A stretch of 64,000 nt of DNA from JAKAGZ01 sp963772675 (GTDB lineage: Bacteria; Bacteroidota; Ignavibacteria; Ignavibacteriales; Ignavibacteriaceae), in NCBI GenBank assembly GCA_963772675.1, contig CAVYYF010000012.1:124001-188000 (forward strand), given 5' to 3'. Shown in pieces: positions 53,835 to 63,547 of this stretch (its first letter is position 1; every line of letters starts with the position of its first letter). Below the pieces are notes generated by a model that saw only the letters and a program-made list of their open reading frames with translations, was not told where the DNA came from and did no database searches. The position numbers and the translations under genes were made by a program.

Positions 53835-54608
53835 ATGCTAAATGATTTAATAAATATTGCTAAAGAAGCAGGCGAACTAATTCGTGAAGGATTTGGCAAA
53901 AATAATAAAGTAGAATTTAAAACCAACGAAACAAATCTTGTTACTGAAATAGACAAAGCAGCGGAAAAACTTATAACAGAATTTGTAAAGAAAAAATATC
54001 CGGCTCACGGAATTCTTGCTGAAGAAAGCGGAGAAATGAAAACGGGCGAATATTTGTGGGTAGTTGATCCATTGGATGGGACTACAAATTTTGCTCACGG
54101 ACTTCCAGTTTTTGCTGTTTCGATTGGACTTCAAAAAAAAGGAAAAACTATTATCGGAGTTGTTTATGATGTTGTCAATGATATAGTTTACTCAGCTGAA
54201 AAGGGCGGAGGTGCTTTTGCCAATGATAAGAAAATTAATGTGAGTAAAAATAATATTTTACGTAGAAGTGTGCTTGCATCCGGTTTCCCTTATAATGTTT
54301 CTGAAAATCCTTACCATCTTTTGGAGAGATTTAGTGAAATGACAAAACGAGCCAGGGGTGTCAGAAGACTTGGCTCTGCCGCTCTGGATCTTTGCTACAC
54401 AGCAAAAGGGGTTTTTGATGGTTACTGGGAAATGGAATTACATCCATGGGACATTTGTGCAGGAATGCTCTTGGTTGAAGAAGCGGGGGGTATGGTTTCT
54501 GATTTTAATTCAAATCCGATCGATATGTATACAAAAAGAATTCTGGCCACAAACGGGCATATACATGAACAAATGATGGAAGTATTACAGAGTCAAGATG
54601 TGAAATAA
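53835..54608 (+). CDS. suhB: Inositol monophosphatase family protein
   Basis: A Mg-dependent phosphatase acting on inositol 1-phosphate or related sugar phosphates. The 257 residues hold the metal sites GILAEESGEMKTGE (~65-72), WVVDPLDGTTNFAHGLPVF (~74-92) and WDICAGMLLVEEAGG with the third Asp near 210. In bacteria the same fold includes SuhB, which also assists rRNA antitermination; that role cannot be read from the sequence. It is divergent from lon across 190 nt. Confidence 0.92.
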   Translation: MLNDLINIAKEAGELIREGFGKNNKVEFKTNETNLVTEIDKAAEKLITEFVKKKYPAHGILAEESGEMKTGEYLWVVDPLDGTTNFAHGLPVFAVSIGLQKKGKTIIGVVYDVVNDIVYSAEKGGGAFANDKKINVSKNNILRRSVLASGFPYNVSENPYHLLERFSEMTKRARGVRRLGSAALDLCYTAKGVFDGYWEMELHPWDICAGMLLVEEAGGMVSDFNSNPIDMYTKRILATNGHIHEQMMEVLQSQDVK

Positions 54609-54652
54609 GAAATGTTAAAGTCCGAAAAACTTTAGCATAAAATTCCAATAAA

Positions 54653-56467
54653 TTATTTTTCGTACATCTCTTCAATCATGTGACGATATCTTTCCTCAAC
54701 AAATTTTCTTTTTATTTTCATACTTGGGGTAATTTCACCGGTTTCTATTGAAAACGGCTTATCAAGCAGAACGAATTTTCTAACTCTTTCATAATTAGCT
54801 AACTGTTTCTGTAATTTTGTCATATCATTTTCTATCACTTTATAAATTTCAGCATTTTTGGCCAGTTCCTCAGTGGAAGAGTAAGGGATTTTGTGAGAGT
54901 CGGCATATTCTTTTACAGCTTCAAAGTCGGGTACAATTAAAGCGCTCAGGAACATTCTGCTGTCGCCAATCAAAACAAATTGATCAATAAACTTACTTGA
55001 AACAAATAAATTTTCAATTGGGGTAGGTGCTATATATTTTCCGGCGGTTGTTTTGAAGAGATGTTTTTTACGATCGGTGATTACTAAAAATCCTTCTGCG
55101 TCAAATACACCGATATCGCCTGTATGAAGCCAGCCATTTTTTAAAACGGCGTCTGTTTCTTTTTTATTCTTATAATAACCCTGCATAATATTCGGTCCGC
55201 GTGCGAGTATTTCTCCGTCTTGCGCAATCTTTACTTCGACTCCTGGAATGACTTTCCCAACAGTGCCGAATTTGTAATCGTCAAGTCTGTTGGCAGTTAT
55301 AACAGGTGATGATTCAGTCAAACCATAACCTTCGATAATAAGAATTCCGAGGGCTTCAAAAAATTCCCCGAGTTCGCGGGCTAATGCGGCACCGCCTGAA
55401 ATAAAAAATCTTAAATTGCCGCCTGTTTTTTCTCGAATTTTTTGCAGCACTAATTTGTTCGCCAGCTTATATCTGAGCGATAAAGAGAGAGATATCTGTT
55501 TTGCTTTTTTCGCCTGAGCATATTCTTTACCTGCATTCAAAGCCCAGTAAAATATTTTTTGTTTTTTTACAGGCTGGCTATCTACATTCTTAATCACTTT
55601 TGAATAAATCCTTTCAAAAAGTCTTGGCACAGAAGTCATCAACGTAGGTTTTATTTCCATAAGATTTGTGGAAACAGCTTCGATGCTCTCCGCATAACAC
55701 ATTGTTCCACCGGAAGCAAATCCCGTATAGTATCCGCCCATTCGTTCGAAGATGTGACAAAGTGGCAGAAAGGAAAGCCAAACATCAGATTCATAGATTG
55801 GCAGGATTTCCAGTGCAGCTTTTGAATTTGATAATATATTCCAATGAGTCAGCAGCACTCCTTTTGGTTCACCTGTTGTGCCTGAAGTATAAATGATTGT
55901 ACAAAGATCATCTTTCCGAACCTTGTGCATTTTATCTTTAAAGTAAATTGGATCTTCCTGCTTTAATTTGCCTCCTTTCAACTGTACTTCTTTAAAGGTA
56001 AAAATATTCTCGTCAGAAGAAACACTGTCTTTTTCATTTAATATGATTATGAATTCAAGTTTTGAACAGTTTTCTCTAATTTTTAATATCTTATTCAACT
56101 GAAATTTATTTGAAACAATTATTCCTCTTGATTCGGAATTGTTTAAAATATATTCAATGGAATCCGAAGTGAGTGAAGGATATAATGGTACGTCTACGGC
56201 TCCAAGGCCGAGGATTGCCATATCGCTATAAATCCATTCCGGTCTGTTCTCAGAAATGATTGCTATTCTATCCGATTCCGTAACTCCAAGAGTAGCCAAG
56301 CCATAGGCAAAGTCTTCAGTTTCTTCTTTAAAATGCTGGTAGCTTATCCCGACATATTTCCCTTCAACTTTATGCATCATTATAAATGATTTTGTGCGGT
56401 TGGTATATTCTTCGGTAAGAAATTGAAATAGTTCAGGAACTGTATTACAAACTTTTAGAAGAGGCAT
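54653..56467 (-). CDS. Long-chain fatty acid-CoA ligase
   Basis: AMP-forming acyl-CoA synthetase of the long-chain (FadD15/FAA1) group, which links fatty acids to CoA through an acyl-AMP. The 604-residue protein has YTSGTTGEPKGVLLTH near 191-206 (P-loop), LSFLPLCHIFERMGGYY, the linker GYGLTESSPVI near 388, and the adenylate hinge HTGDIGVFDAEGFLVITDRKK near 450. SMKIKRKFVEERY near the C-terminus contains the catalytic Lys. ATG 56467 follows GAGGAGAAACTT. Exact chain length is not readable. Confidence 0.93.
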   Translation of the reverse strand: MPLLKVCNTVPELFQFLTEEYTNRTKSFIMMHKVEGKYVGISYQHFKEETEDFAYGLATLGVTESDRIAIISENRPEWIYSDMAILGLGAVDVPLYPSLTSDSIEYILNNSESRGIIVSNKFQLNKILKIRENCSKLEFIIILNEKDSVSSDENIFTFKEVQLKGGKLKQEDPIYFKDKMHKVRKDDLCTIIYTSGTTGEPKGVLLTHWNILSNSKAALEILPIYESDVWLSFLPLCHIFERMGGYYTGFASGGTMCYAESIEAVSTNLMEIKPTLMTSVPRLFERIYSKVIKNVDSQPVKKQKIFYWALNAGKEYAQAKKAKQISLSLSLRYKLANKLVLQKIREKTGGNLRFFISGGAALARELGEFFEALGILIIEGYGLTESSPVITANRLDDYKFGTVGKVIPGVEVKIAQDGEILARGPNIMQGYYKNKKETDAVLKNGWLHTGDIGVFDAEGFLVITDRKKHLFKTTAGKYIAPTPIENLFVSSKFIDQFVLIGDSRMFLSALIVPDFEAVKEYADSHKIPYSSTEELAKNAEIYKVIENDMTKLQKQLANYERVRKFVLLDKPFSIETGEITPSMKIKRKFVEERYRHMIEEMYEK

Positions 56468-56784
56468 AAGTTTCTCCTCAGTTTTATATTTGCCCTTGAA
56501 GTGTTATTTGCTCATCGTATTACAGGAAGCTAATTATAATTGCGGCAGTCTGCTAGCATTTCGGCTTTATCTTAGAAAACGTTAATCAACAAAAATCCTT
56601 TATTTAAGATAACATGTTCCTAAATAATTTCAATAAAAAAATGATATGTTTTGATGTATGTATTAATAGCTGTAAGTGATTTAGCGCACTGCTTTAAATT
56701 GCTTATCTATGCTAAAAGCCTTAATTTTCATTTTATAATTAAATCAATTATTAGTAAAAGCGGTAAATAATTACAGGAATACTG
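56468..56784. other. 317-nt divergent intergenic region
   Basis: AT-rich region between the divergent acyl-CoA ligase and sucC genes; it must hold both promoters. By eye no convincing -35/-10 pair, inverted repeat or RNA element was found beyond the SD of each gene. Confidence 0.5.
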
Positions 56785-57951
56785 ATGAAAATTCACGAAT
56801 ATCAAGCAAAAGAAATATTAAGAAAATACAATGTTGCCGTACCAGTCGGAAAAGTAGCTTTCTCTTCTGATGAAGCTGCAAATATTGCTCAAAATGAAAT
56901 TGGCGGTGATGTTTGGGTGGTAAAAGCCCAGATACATGCCGGCGGAAGAGGAAAAGGTGGCGGTGTTAAAGTTGCAAAAAGTCTTCAGGAAGTTTCAGAT
57001 TATGCTAAACAAATTATGGGGATGACGCTGGTAACACATCAAACGGGTCCCGAAGGTAAAGTTGTGAAGCGTCTGCTGATAGAGCAGGGTATAAATATTG
57101 AAAGGGAGCTTTATGTTGGTATTACACTTGACAGGGCCGTTTCTAAAAACGTTTTGATGGTTTCAACAGAAGGCGGTATGGAGATTGAAAAGGTAGCTGC
57201 AGAATCACCTGAAAAAATTATTAAGGAAGCTATTGATCCTGAGATCGGGTTACAACCTTTTCAGGCACGTAAGCTGGCATTTGCATTGGGGCTTGAAGGG
57301 GTTCAGAACAAAAATGCAGTAAAATTTTTAACAGGACTCTACAAAGCTTATGAAAAATCGGATTGTTCATTGGCTGAAATAAATCCCTTAGTTGTTACGA
57401 AAGAAGGAAACGTAATAGCCCTTGATGCAAAAATGAATTTTGATGATAATGCTTTGTTCAGGCATCCTGACATTTTTGAATACAGGGATCTTGAAGAAGA
57501 AGATCCGCTTGAGATAGAAGCATCTAAATATAATTTGAATTATATAAAACTTGATGGAAATGTTGGTTGTATGGTTAATGGCGCCGGGCTTGCAATGGCA
57601 ACGATGGACATAATTAAACTTGCCGGCGGTGAACCTGCAAATTTTCTTGACGTAGGTGGCGGAGCCAATAAAACTACAGTTGCTAACGGATTTAAAATTA
57701 TTTTATCTGACCCAAATGTGAAGGCTATATTGATCAACATATTTGGCGGAATTGTAAGATGTGACCGTGTAGCGCAGGGAGTAATCGATGCAGCAAAAGA
57801 AATGGATATTCATGTTCCCATTGTTGTAAGATTAGAAGGTACCAATGCAAAAGAAGCCGGCATATTGCTTGCTGAATCTGGTCTCAATTTCGAAGTTGCT
57901 ACCAGTTTGAAGGATGCCGCAGAAAAAGTAACGTCGGTATTGAATAAGTAA
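56785..57951 (+). CDS. sucC: Succinyl-CoA synthetase beta subunit
   Basis: ATP-grasp subunit of the TCA-cycle succinate-CoA ligase. The 388-residue length equals that of the E. coli protein. KIHEYQAKEILRKYNVAVPVG opens the ATP-grasp fold (shown without the first Met), KAQIHAGGRGKGGGVK near 47-62 binds nucleotide, DAKMNFDDNAL binds Mg, and CMVNGAGLAMATMDII and VGGGANKTTV near 264-301 close the CoA ligase domain. sucD, which usually follows, is absent from the window; a TPR gene lies next. Terminator directly downstream. Confidence 0.94.
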   Translation: MKIHEYQAKEILRKYNVAVPVGKVAFSSDEAANIAQNEIGGDVWVVKAQIHAGGRGKGGGVKVAKSLQEVSDYAKQIMGMTLVTHQTGPEGKVVKRLLIEQGINIERELYVGITLDRAVSKNVLMVSTEGGMEIEKVAAESPEKIIKEAIDPEIGLQPFQARKLAFALGLEGVQNKNAVKFLTGLYKAYEKSDCSLAEINPLVVTKEGNVIALDAKMNFDDNALFRHPDIFEYRDLEEEDPLEIEASKYNLNYIKLDGNVGCMVNGAGLAMATMDIIKLAGGEPANFLDVGGGANKTTVANGFKIILSDPNVKAILINIFGGIVRCDRVAQGVIDAAKEMDIHVPIVVRLEGTNAKEAGILLAESGLNFEVATSLKDAAEKVTSVLNK

Positions 57952-57973
57952 AGACGGCAAAAAACTGAATATT

Positions 57974-58008
57974 AAAGCCGTGTTCACAAAAAATGGACAT
58001 GGCTTTTT
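57974..58008 (+). terminator. Terminator after sucC
   Basis: AAAGCCGTGTTC pairs with GACATGGCTTT (one mismatch, one bulge) and is followed by a T-rich tract (TTTTTCTCTTT), 22 nt past the sucC stop. This supports sucC being monocistronic. Confidence 0.7.
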
Positions 58009-58136
58009 CTCTTTAGTGAAGTTATTATTTGGGGAACAGTAACATCAAAAAATCTGGCTAAATAAGCAAGTTGATTTTAGAATTTTATAGTGATACATTT
58101 TTCAAAGAGATTTTCAATATAATGGAGTAATTATTA

Positions 58137-59555
58137 ATGTCTTATCTTGATTCTGATTTTAGTGGTGAGGAAAATTTTAAAGAAAAGGATGAGGACATTG
58201 ATGAAGCGATTGATAATTGTAGAAAAATCCTTAATGAAGGTAATATTTATCAATCAATTGAAAGAATAGAAGATATAATCCTGACATGTATTGAAAACGA
58301 GAGATACTCTTCCGGACTGGATCTAATAAACAGGCTTTTGGAAATCTCGCCATACAGTTCTGAATATTGGCTGAAAAAAGGGATACTACTGAACGGACTT
58401 TGCCAGTTTGAAGAAGCGCTAGGGGCATTTGACAAATCTCTTTCTCTTAATCCAGGCGATGCTGAAGTTTATATTGAAAAAGCTGTTGCTGAAGAGAGCA
58501 TTGGTGAAATTGCCCTCGCAAAAAAATCTTTGGAAACAGCAATTGAATCAGATAATCAAAATTCAGATGTTTTTTTCAGTATGGGTGGGGTTCTTCAGAG
58601 GCAAGGTAAGTTTAAAGAATCTATTAAATATTTGTTAAGTGCGATTGAATTAGATCCCGGATTTGAAGAGGCATACTATGAGTTAGGTTATTCTTATGAA
58701 AATAATGATCAGTTGAATGAGGCATTGAATTACTATGATAAATTTCTCGAACTCCAACCCTACAATGCAAATGGCTGGTATAACAGGGGGGTAGTGCTTG
58801 CTAAAATGAATAAACTTGAAAAAGCAATCGATAGTTATGATCTCGCAATAGCAGTTAAACCAGGATTTGGAAGCGCCTGGTTCAACAGGGGTAATGCGTT
58901 TGCTGATCTTGGCAGGCTACAGCAGGCGCTTGAAAGCTTTAAGGAATCTTTTGCTATTGACAATGTCGACGAGGCATCCTGCTATAATATAGCCAATATT
59001 TATGAAGAGCTTGGTGAGACAAATAATGCTATTAAATATTATTCAGAGGCAATAAAAATTAATGAGCATTATTATGAAGCCTACCTTGCCAGGGGTTATT
59101 GCTATGACTCTTCAGGGAAATATCATTTGGCTCTCAAAGATTTTAATAGTGCTATTTCCCTTTCCGGTGATAATGCTGATGCCTGGTATGCTAAGGCTGA
59201 CCTGGAATATTCACTTGGTAAACTTCAGGAAGCTGCCGCAAGTTATAAAGCTGCTTTAAAAATTATTCCCGACAGTTACGAAATCTGGCATAATCTGGCT
59301 CAAACATGTTTTGAAATGGCAGATTGGCTGGATGCCCTGGAAGCGTATGATAACTGCTTACGAATTAATTCGCTTGATGCTTCTTCGTTCTATGAGAAAG
59401 CAAAAATTAATTTTATACTCAGGAGAACCAAAGAAGCTGTTGATTGTCTTAAGTCCGCATTCTTAATTGATCCTGGTTTTAAAAATGAGTTTGAGAAAGA
59501 GTATCCTGATATAAAGTCTTCTAAATTATATGAAAAACTACTGGGCGGACTTTAA
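58137..59555 (+). CDS. Tetratricopeptide repeat protein
   Basis: A 472-residue protein without signal peptide, made of about eleven to twelve TPR units of 34 residues from residue 60 onward, for example SAWFNRGNAFADLGRLQQAL and NGWYNRGVVLAKMNKLEKAI, each with the W/G-L-Y/G-A/F-A pattern. The first 60 residues are acidic (EENFKEKDEDIDEAIDNCRK). TPR arrays are protein-binding scaffolds; the partner is unknown. It lies between the sucC terminator and aroE, the latter separated by another terminator, so it is probably monocistronic. GGAG precedes the ATG. Confidence 0.9.
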   Translation: MSYLDSDFSGEENFKEKDEDIDEAIDNCRKILNEGNIYQSIERIEDIILTCIENERYSSGLDLINRLLEISPYSSEYWLKKGILLNGLCQFEEALGAFDKSLSLNPGDAEVYIEKAVAEESIGEIALAKKSLETAIESDNQNSDVFFSMGGVLQRQGKFKESIKYLLSAIELDPGFEEAYYELGYSYENNDQLNEALNYYDKFLELQPYNANGWYNRGVVLAKMNKLEKAIDSYDLAIAVKPGFGSAWFNRGNAFADLGRLQQALESFKESFAIDNVDEASCYNIANIYEELGETNNAIKYYSEAIKINEHYYEAYLARGYCYDSSGKYHLALKDFNSAISLSGDNADAWYAKADLEYSLGKLQEAAASYKAALKIIPDSYEIWHNLAQTCFEMADWLDALEAYDNCLRINSLDASSFYEKAKINFILRRTKEAVDCLKSAFLIDPGFKNEFEKEYPDIKSSKLYEKLLGGL

Positions 59556-59583
59556 TGATTTTGGTATCGATATGATTTGATTG

Positions 59584-59623
59584 AAAAACTGTTTTCTTTA
59601 AGTTAAGGGGAACAGTTTTTTTT
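59584..59623 (+). terminator. Terminator after the TPR gene
   Basis: AAAAACTGTT (59584-59593) pairs perfectly with AACAGTTTTT (59611-59620) and T-run continues (TTTTTTTT). It lies 29 nt after the TPR stop and 20 nt before aroE. Confidence 0.85.
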
Positions 59624-59642
59624 ATATTATTTCGTTTTAGTT

Positions 59643-60515
59643 ATGAAAAACCTTACTCATGTAAACACTAAACTGCTTGGCCTTATCGGGCATCCGATTA
59701 AACACTCCTATTCGCCTTTTATTCATAATGCTGCATTTGAAATGAAGAAGCTTGATTACATCTATCTTCCGTTTGACATTACCAAGTCTAATCTAAAAAG
59801 TGCTCTTAAGGGGATGGCTATTCTAGGATTTAAGGGATTTAACGTAACAATTCCGCATAAAGAAAATATATTGAACATGCTTAACACGATATCCGAAGAA
59901 GCCTCTATAATCGGGGCGGTTAATACAGTTGTAAATGATCACGGCGAATTGAATGGATATAATACTGATGTGTACGGAGTTACTGAAACGCTTGCACCCT
60001 ACAAGAAGGATATAACCGGATCAGTTGTTTCAGTTGTTGGAGCTGGCGGTGCTGCGCGGGCAGTTTTGTATTCGCTTATCAGAAATTATAAACCTAAAAA
60101 GATATATCTTATTAATAGAAACGAACAAAAAGCAGAATCACTGAAGAATTACTTTAGTGAAAAAATAAAATATGATTCGATACAGACTAAAGAACTTTTT
60201 CCACCTGACCTAGTGGAAATGTTTCAAAGCTCAAAACTAATAATTAATTCAACATCGGTTGGAATGTTTCCTGAAGTAGACGACTCTATTACAGATTTAG
60301 GCGAGTCATTTAAAAAAGGTCAGATAGTCTTTGATCTGGTCTACAATCCAATAAGAACAAAATTTTTGAAGTTAGCTCAAAAACAAGGTGCCCAAATACT
60401 GGATGGATTAAGCATGCTGATATATCAGGCAGCTAAATCATTTGAACTCTGGACCGGCGAAGAAATGCCGCAAGAACAGGTTAGAAATTCAATTAAATAT
60501 TATATTGAAAATTAA
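59643..60515 (+). CDS. aroE: Shikimate dehydrogenase
   Basis: Reduces 3-dehydroshikimate to shikimate with NADPH, fourth step of the shikimate pathway. The 290 residues show GHPIKHSYSPFIHNAAF (16-32) with the shikimate-binding S-x-S, FNVTIPHKENIL with catalytic Lys near 74, GAVNTVVNDHGELNGYNTD with Asn and Asp near 95-111, NADPH motif VVGAGGAARAVLY near 131-143, and NSTSVGM. The start follows the TPR terminator with only 20 nt, so the promoter must lie within or before that hairpin. Confidence 0.94.
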   Translation: MKNLTHVNTKLLGLIGHPIKHSYSPFIHNAAFEMKKLDYIYLPFDITKSNLKSALKGMAILGFKGFNVTIPHKENILNMLNTISEEASIIGAVNTVVNDHGELNGYNTDVYGVTETLAPYKKDITGSVVSVVGAGGAARAVLYSLIRNYKPKKIYLINRNEQKAESLKNYFSEKIKYDSIQTKELFPPDLVEMFQSSKLIINSTSVGMFPEVDDSITDLGESFKKGQIVFDLVYNPIRTKFLKLAQKQGAQILDGLSMLIYQAAKSFELWTGEEMPQEQVRNSIKYYIEN

Positions 60516-60522
60516 AATCTTG

Positions 60523-61713
60523 CTATTTCAGGTGCTGTACTGTTTCCTTAAGTCTTCTGCATGCTTCTTTTATACTCTCCATTGACGTAGCGTAAGAGAT
60601 TCTTATGAACCCTTCGGCCCCGAAAGCACTTCCCGGAACAACTGCAATATTTGCTTTATTCAGAAGGTACATTGCAAAATCAGTTGAGTTATTTATTGTA
60701 ATATCATCAACTGATTTTCCGAAAAATGCAGAGATATTAGGGAAAAGGAAAAATGCACCTTCGGGTTTGTAGCAGGTTATTCCTTTTATAGAAGTCAATT
60801 CACTATATAAATATTCTCTTCTTTTTCTGAATTCCCCAAGCATACTTATGACTGTTTCCTGTGTACCGTTCAATGCTTCTACGGATGCATACTGGGAGAT
60901 AGAAGAAGCGTGGGAAGTGGTGTTGCTTTGTATTTTATTTATTGCGCTTATAATATCTTTCGGTCCAGCGCAGTAGCCGATTCTCCAACCGGTCATTGCA
61001 TATGATTTTGAAACTCCGTTTACGACGACAGTCCTTTTTTTCATTTCCGGACTGATGGCAGCGAAGCTTATGAATTTATAATCATCGTAAATCAATTTCT
61101 CGTAGATCTCGTCTGAGATAATCAAGAAATTATATTTACTACATACTTTGGCAATCCCTTTCAATTCTTCTTCTGTATAAGCAGACCCGGTGGGGTTTGA
61201 AGGGTTACAAATAATAAGAACTTTTGTCTTAGGCGTAATTGCTTTTTCAAGTTGTTCCGGTGTCATTTTGAAACCATTCTTCTCGTCGGTATCAACAAAA
61301 ACAGGTACGCCTTCCGCCATCTTAGCCATCTCGGGATAAGAAACCCAGTAAGGCGCCGGGATAATTACTTCGTCGCCTTTGTTCACTGTAGCAAAAAGAG
61401 TATTGAATACGCTGTGTTTTGCACCGCTGTTAACAATTACTTCGCTTATATCATAATCAAGATTATCATCGCGTTTTAATTTATTTAAAATAGCTTTTCT
61501 TAATTCTACAGTGCCTGAGTTAATTGTATATTTTGTTTGATTATTATCAAGGGCTTTTTTACCGGCTTCTTTAATATTTTCGGGTGTCGGAAAATCAGGT
61601 TCGCCAACACTGAAATCAAGAACATCAATTCCTTCTGCTTTCAATCTCTTTGCTTCACCCGCAACTTTCATCGTAGGTGATTCATTAATATTACTCACTC
61701 TGTCTGCTACCAA
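60523..61713 (-). CDS. PLP-dependent aminotransferase (aspartate aminotransferase-like)
   Basis: Class I aminotransferase of the Thermus/Bacillus AspAT (subgroup I-gamma) type: 396 residues, the usual length. Landmarks are LDFSVGEPDFPTPENI near 33-48, ICNPSNPTGSAYTEEEL near 170, Asp in IISDEIYEKLIYDD and PLP Lys in VSKSYAMTGWRIGY near 237-240. The start is TTG 61713, with AAGGAG 6 nt upstream; the first codons after it read VADRVSNI. It transfers amino groups between aspartate or an aromatic acid and 2-oxoglutarate. It converges with aroE (8 nt apart). Confidence 0.92.
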   Translation of the reverse strand: MVADRVSNINESPTMKVAGEAKRLKAEGIDVLDFSVGEPDFPTPENIKEAGKKALDNNQTKYTINSGTVELRKAILNKLKRDDNLDYDISEVIVNSGAKHSVFNTLFATVNKGDEVIIPAPYWVSYPEMAKMAEGVPVFVDTDEKNGFKMTPEQLEKAITPKTKVLIICNPSNPTGSAYTEEELKGIAKVCSKYNFLIISDEIYEKLIYDDYKFISFAAISPEMKKRTVVVNGVSKSYAMTGWRIGYCAGPKDIISAINKIQSNTTSHASSISQYASVEALNGTQETVISMLGEFRKRREYLYSELTSIKGITCYKPEGAFFLFPNISAFFGKSVDDITINNSTDFAMYLLNKANIAVVPGSAFGAEGFIRISYATSMESIKEACRRLKETVQHLK

Positions 61714-61858
61714 AGTTATCTCCTTTAGTTTCTTTGAAAAAATTAAAGATTAATTAATCGACCTTAGCTACTGTGGCGCTGAATTGCTCAAACAAACCCG
61801 ATAAATATACAATTTGAAGAGATAAGTTTAAAGAATGTCAGGGGGAAAATTGGATTTA

Positions 61859-61892
61859 AAATGTTCCGCAGTAAATTTTCTGCGGAACATTT
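61859..61892 (-). terminator. Terminator after pckA
   Basis: AAATGTTCCGCAG (61859-61871) pairs perfectly with CTGCGGAACATTT (61880-61892), a 13-bp stem with an 8-nt loop, 6 nt past the pckA stop. Confidence 0.85.
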
Positions 61893-61897
61893 ACTAA

Positions 61898-63547
61898 CTA
61901 CTTTTTTAGTCTTACAGGGCCTGCTTCGTTAACTTCTTTTGCACAACCTTTTTCAAATAGTTTGAAGTTTTCTATAAAGCGTGCGGCGAGTGCATCGTAC
62001 TTTTTCCAGTACTCATCTTTATTGCCCCAGGAATTTGATGGTTCAAGAACATCTTCAGGAACTTCAGGGCAGGAGAGAGGTACTTCAAAGCTAAATAGTT
62101 TATCCTTTCGGTATTTTACTTTGTCAAGTTTACCTTCAAGTGCTGCATCAAGTAAATTTCTAGTGTGACGAATACTTATTCGCTTGCCTACACCAAACCT
62201 GCCTCCGACCCAACCGGTATTTACAAGCCAGACATTTGTTTTGTGCTTTAACATCCTTTCTTTCAGCATAGCAGCATATTCAAAAGGATGCCTGACCATA
62301 AAAGGTGAACCGAAGCAAGCGCTGAATGTAATCTGAGGTTCTATTCCTAGTCCGATTTCAGTGCCTGCTATTTTGGAAGTATATCCACTGATAAAATGAT
62401 ATTGTGCCTGTGCAGAATTTAGTTTTGCAATAGGTGGCATAACTCCGGATGCATCACAAGTAAGGAAAATTACATTCTTTGGATGTGTGTGTACATATCC
62501 TTCCGGAACTATATTGGGAATGAATTCCAAGGGATAGGAAGCACGTGTGTTTTCAGTAATAGAATCATCTTCCAGATCGATGTATCTGGAAACAGGATCA
62601 TAAACCACGTTTTCGAGAATTGTACCATAGCGTTTTGTGGTGGCATAAATTTCCGGTTCGTGCTCAGCAGATAACCTGATCACTTTAGCATAACAGCCGC
62701 CTTCAAAATTAAAAATACCTTTTCCGCTCCATCCATGTTCGTCATCACCTATCAATCTTCGTTTTGGATCGGCAGATAGTGTTGTTTTTCCGGTGCCGCT
62801 TAATCCAAAGAATAGAGCTGCATCTCCACCTTTACCTACGTTTGCTGAACAATGCATCGGCAAAACATCTTTAAACGTTAAAAGGAAATTAAGAACTGTA
62901 AATATAGATTTCTTAATCTCACCGCCGTAAAGAGAATTTGCAATTATAGCTGTTCGGGTTTCAAAATTCAGAATAATACCCGTGTCTGTTCTGGTTCCAT
63001 CAATTTTTGGATCTACTTTAAAACCGGGGATAGCAATTACTGTGAATTCAGGAATAAATTTCTTGAGTTCATCTTTATCTTCTGTCGTGATGAACATATT
63101 CCTGGCAAAAAGGCTGTGCCACGCTTTTTCAGTAATTACCCTAATTGCCATCCTGTATTCAGGATCTGCACCGGCGTAGCAATCCTGTATAAAAAACTCC
63201 TCTCCCTGTGAATAAGCCTGAACCCTTGTCATCAGTGCATTAAATTTTTCAGAGCTGAAAGGACGGTTATAAACTCCCCACCAGATTTTATTTTCAGTTC
63301 CTTCCTCCTTAACAACAAATTTATCCGCTGCAGCCCTTGCTGTATGTTTCCCGGTGTTTACTATAACCGGTCCGCCGTTTGCAACTTTGCCTTCATTCCT
63401 GAAAATTACTTCCTCATATAATGCTGCATCTGGTAGATTCCAGTAAACGCGGTCGAGTTGTACAAGACCGTGATTGTCTAATTTAAAGTCAGCGGCTAAT
63501 TCTTTAGCCTGCTTTGTAGCGGGGGTATTAAATTCGAGATATTTCAT
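61898..63547 (-). CDS. pckA: Phosphoenolpyruvate carboxykinase (ATP)
   Basis: Converts oxaloacetate and ATP to phosphoenolpyruvate, CO2 and ADP in gluconeogenesis. The protein is about 549 residues. ATG 63547 overlaps the stop of the upstream gene as ATGA and is preferred over the TTG 6 nt earlier. It has VNTGKHTARAAADKFVV near 63, SLYGGEIKKS, the kinase P-loop FGLSGTGKTTLSADP near 248-262 and the Mg motif LIGDDEHGW. It belongs to the ATP-type (not GTP-type). Coupling with an aminotransferase that may supply oxaloacetate from aspartate is meaningful. Confidence 0.95.
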   Translation of the reverse strand: MKYLEFNTPATKQAKELAADFKLDNHGLVQLDRVYWNLPDAALYEEVIFRNEGKVANGGPVIVNTGKHTARAAADKFVVKEEGTENKIWWGVYNRPFSSEKFNALMTRVQAYSQGEEFFIQDCYAGADPEYRMAIRVITEKAWHSLFARNMFITTEDKDELKKFIPEFTVIAIPGFKVDPKIDGTRTDTGIILNFETRTAIIANSLYGGEIKKSIFTVLNFLLTFKDVLPMHCSANVGKGGDAALFFGLSGTGKTTLSADPKRRLIGDDEHGWSGKGIFNFEGGCYAKVIRLSAEHEPEIYATTKRYGTILENVVYDPVSRYIDLEDDSITENTRASYPLEFIPNIVPEGYVHTHPKNVIFLTCDASGVMPPIAKLNSAQAQYHFISGYTSKIAGTEIGLGIEPQITFSACFGSPFMVRHPFEYAAMLKERMLKHKTNVWLVNTGWVGGRFGVGKRISIRHTRNLLDAALEGKLDKVKYRKDKLFSFEVPLSCPEVPEDVLEPSNSWGNKDEYWKKYDALAARFIENFKLFEKGCAKEVNEAGPVRLKK

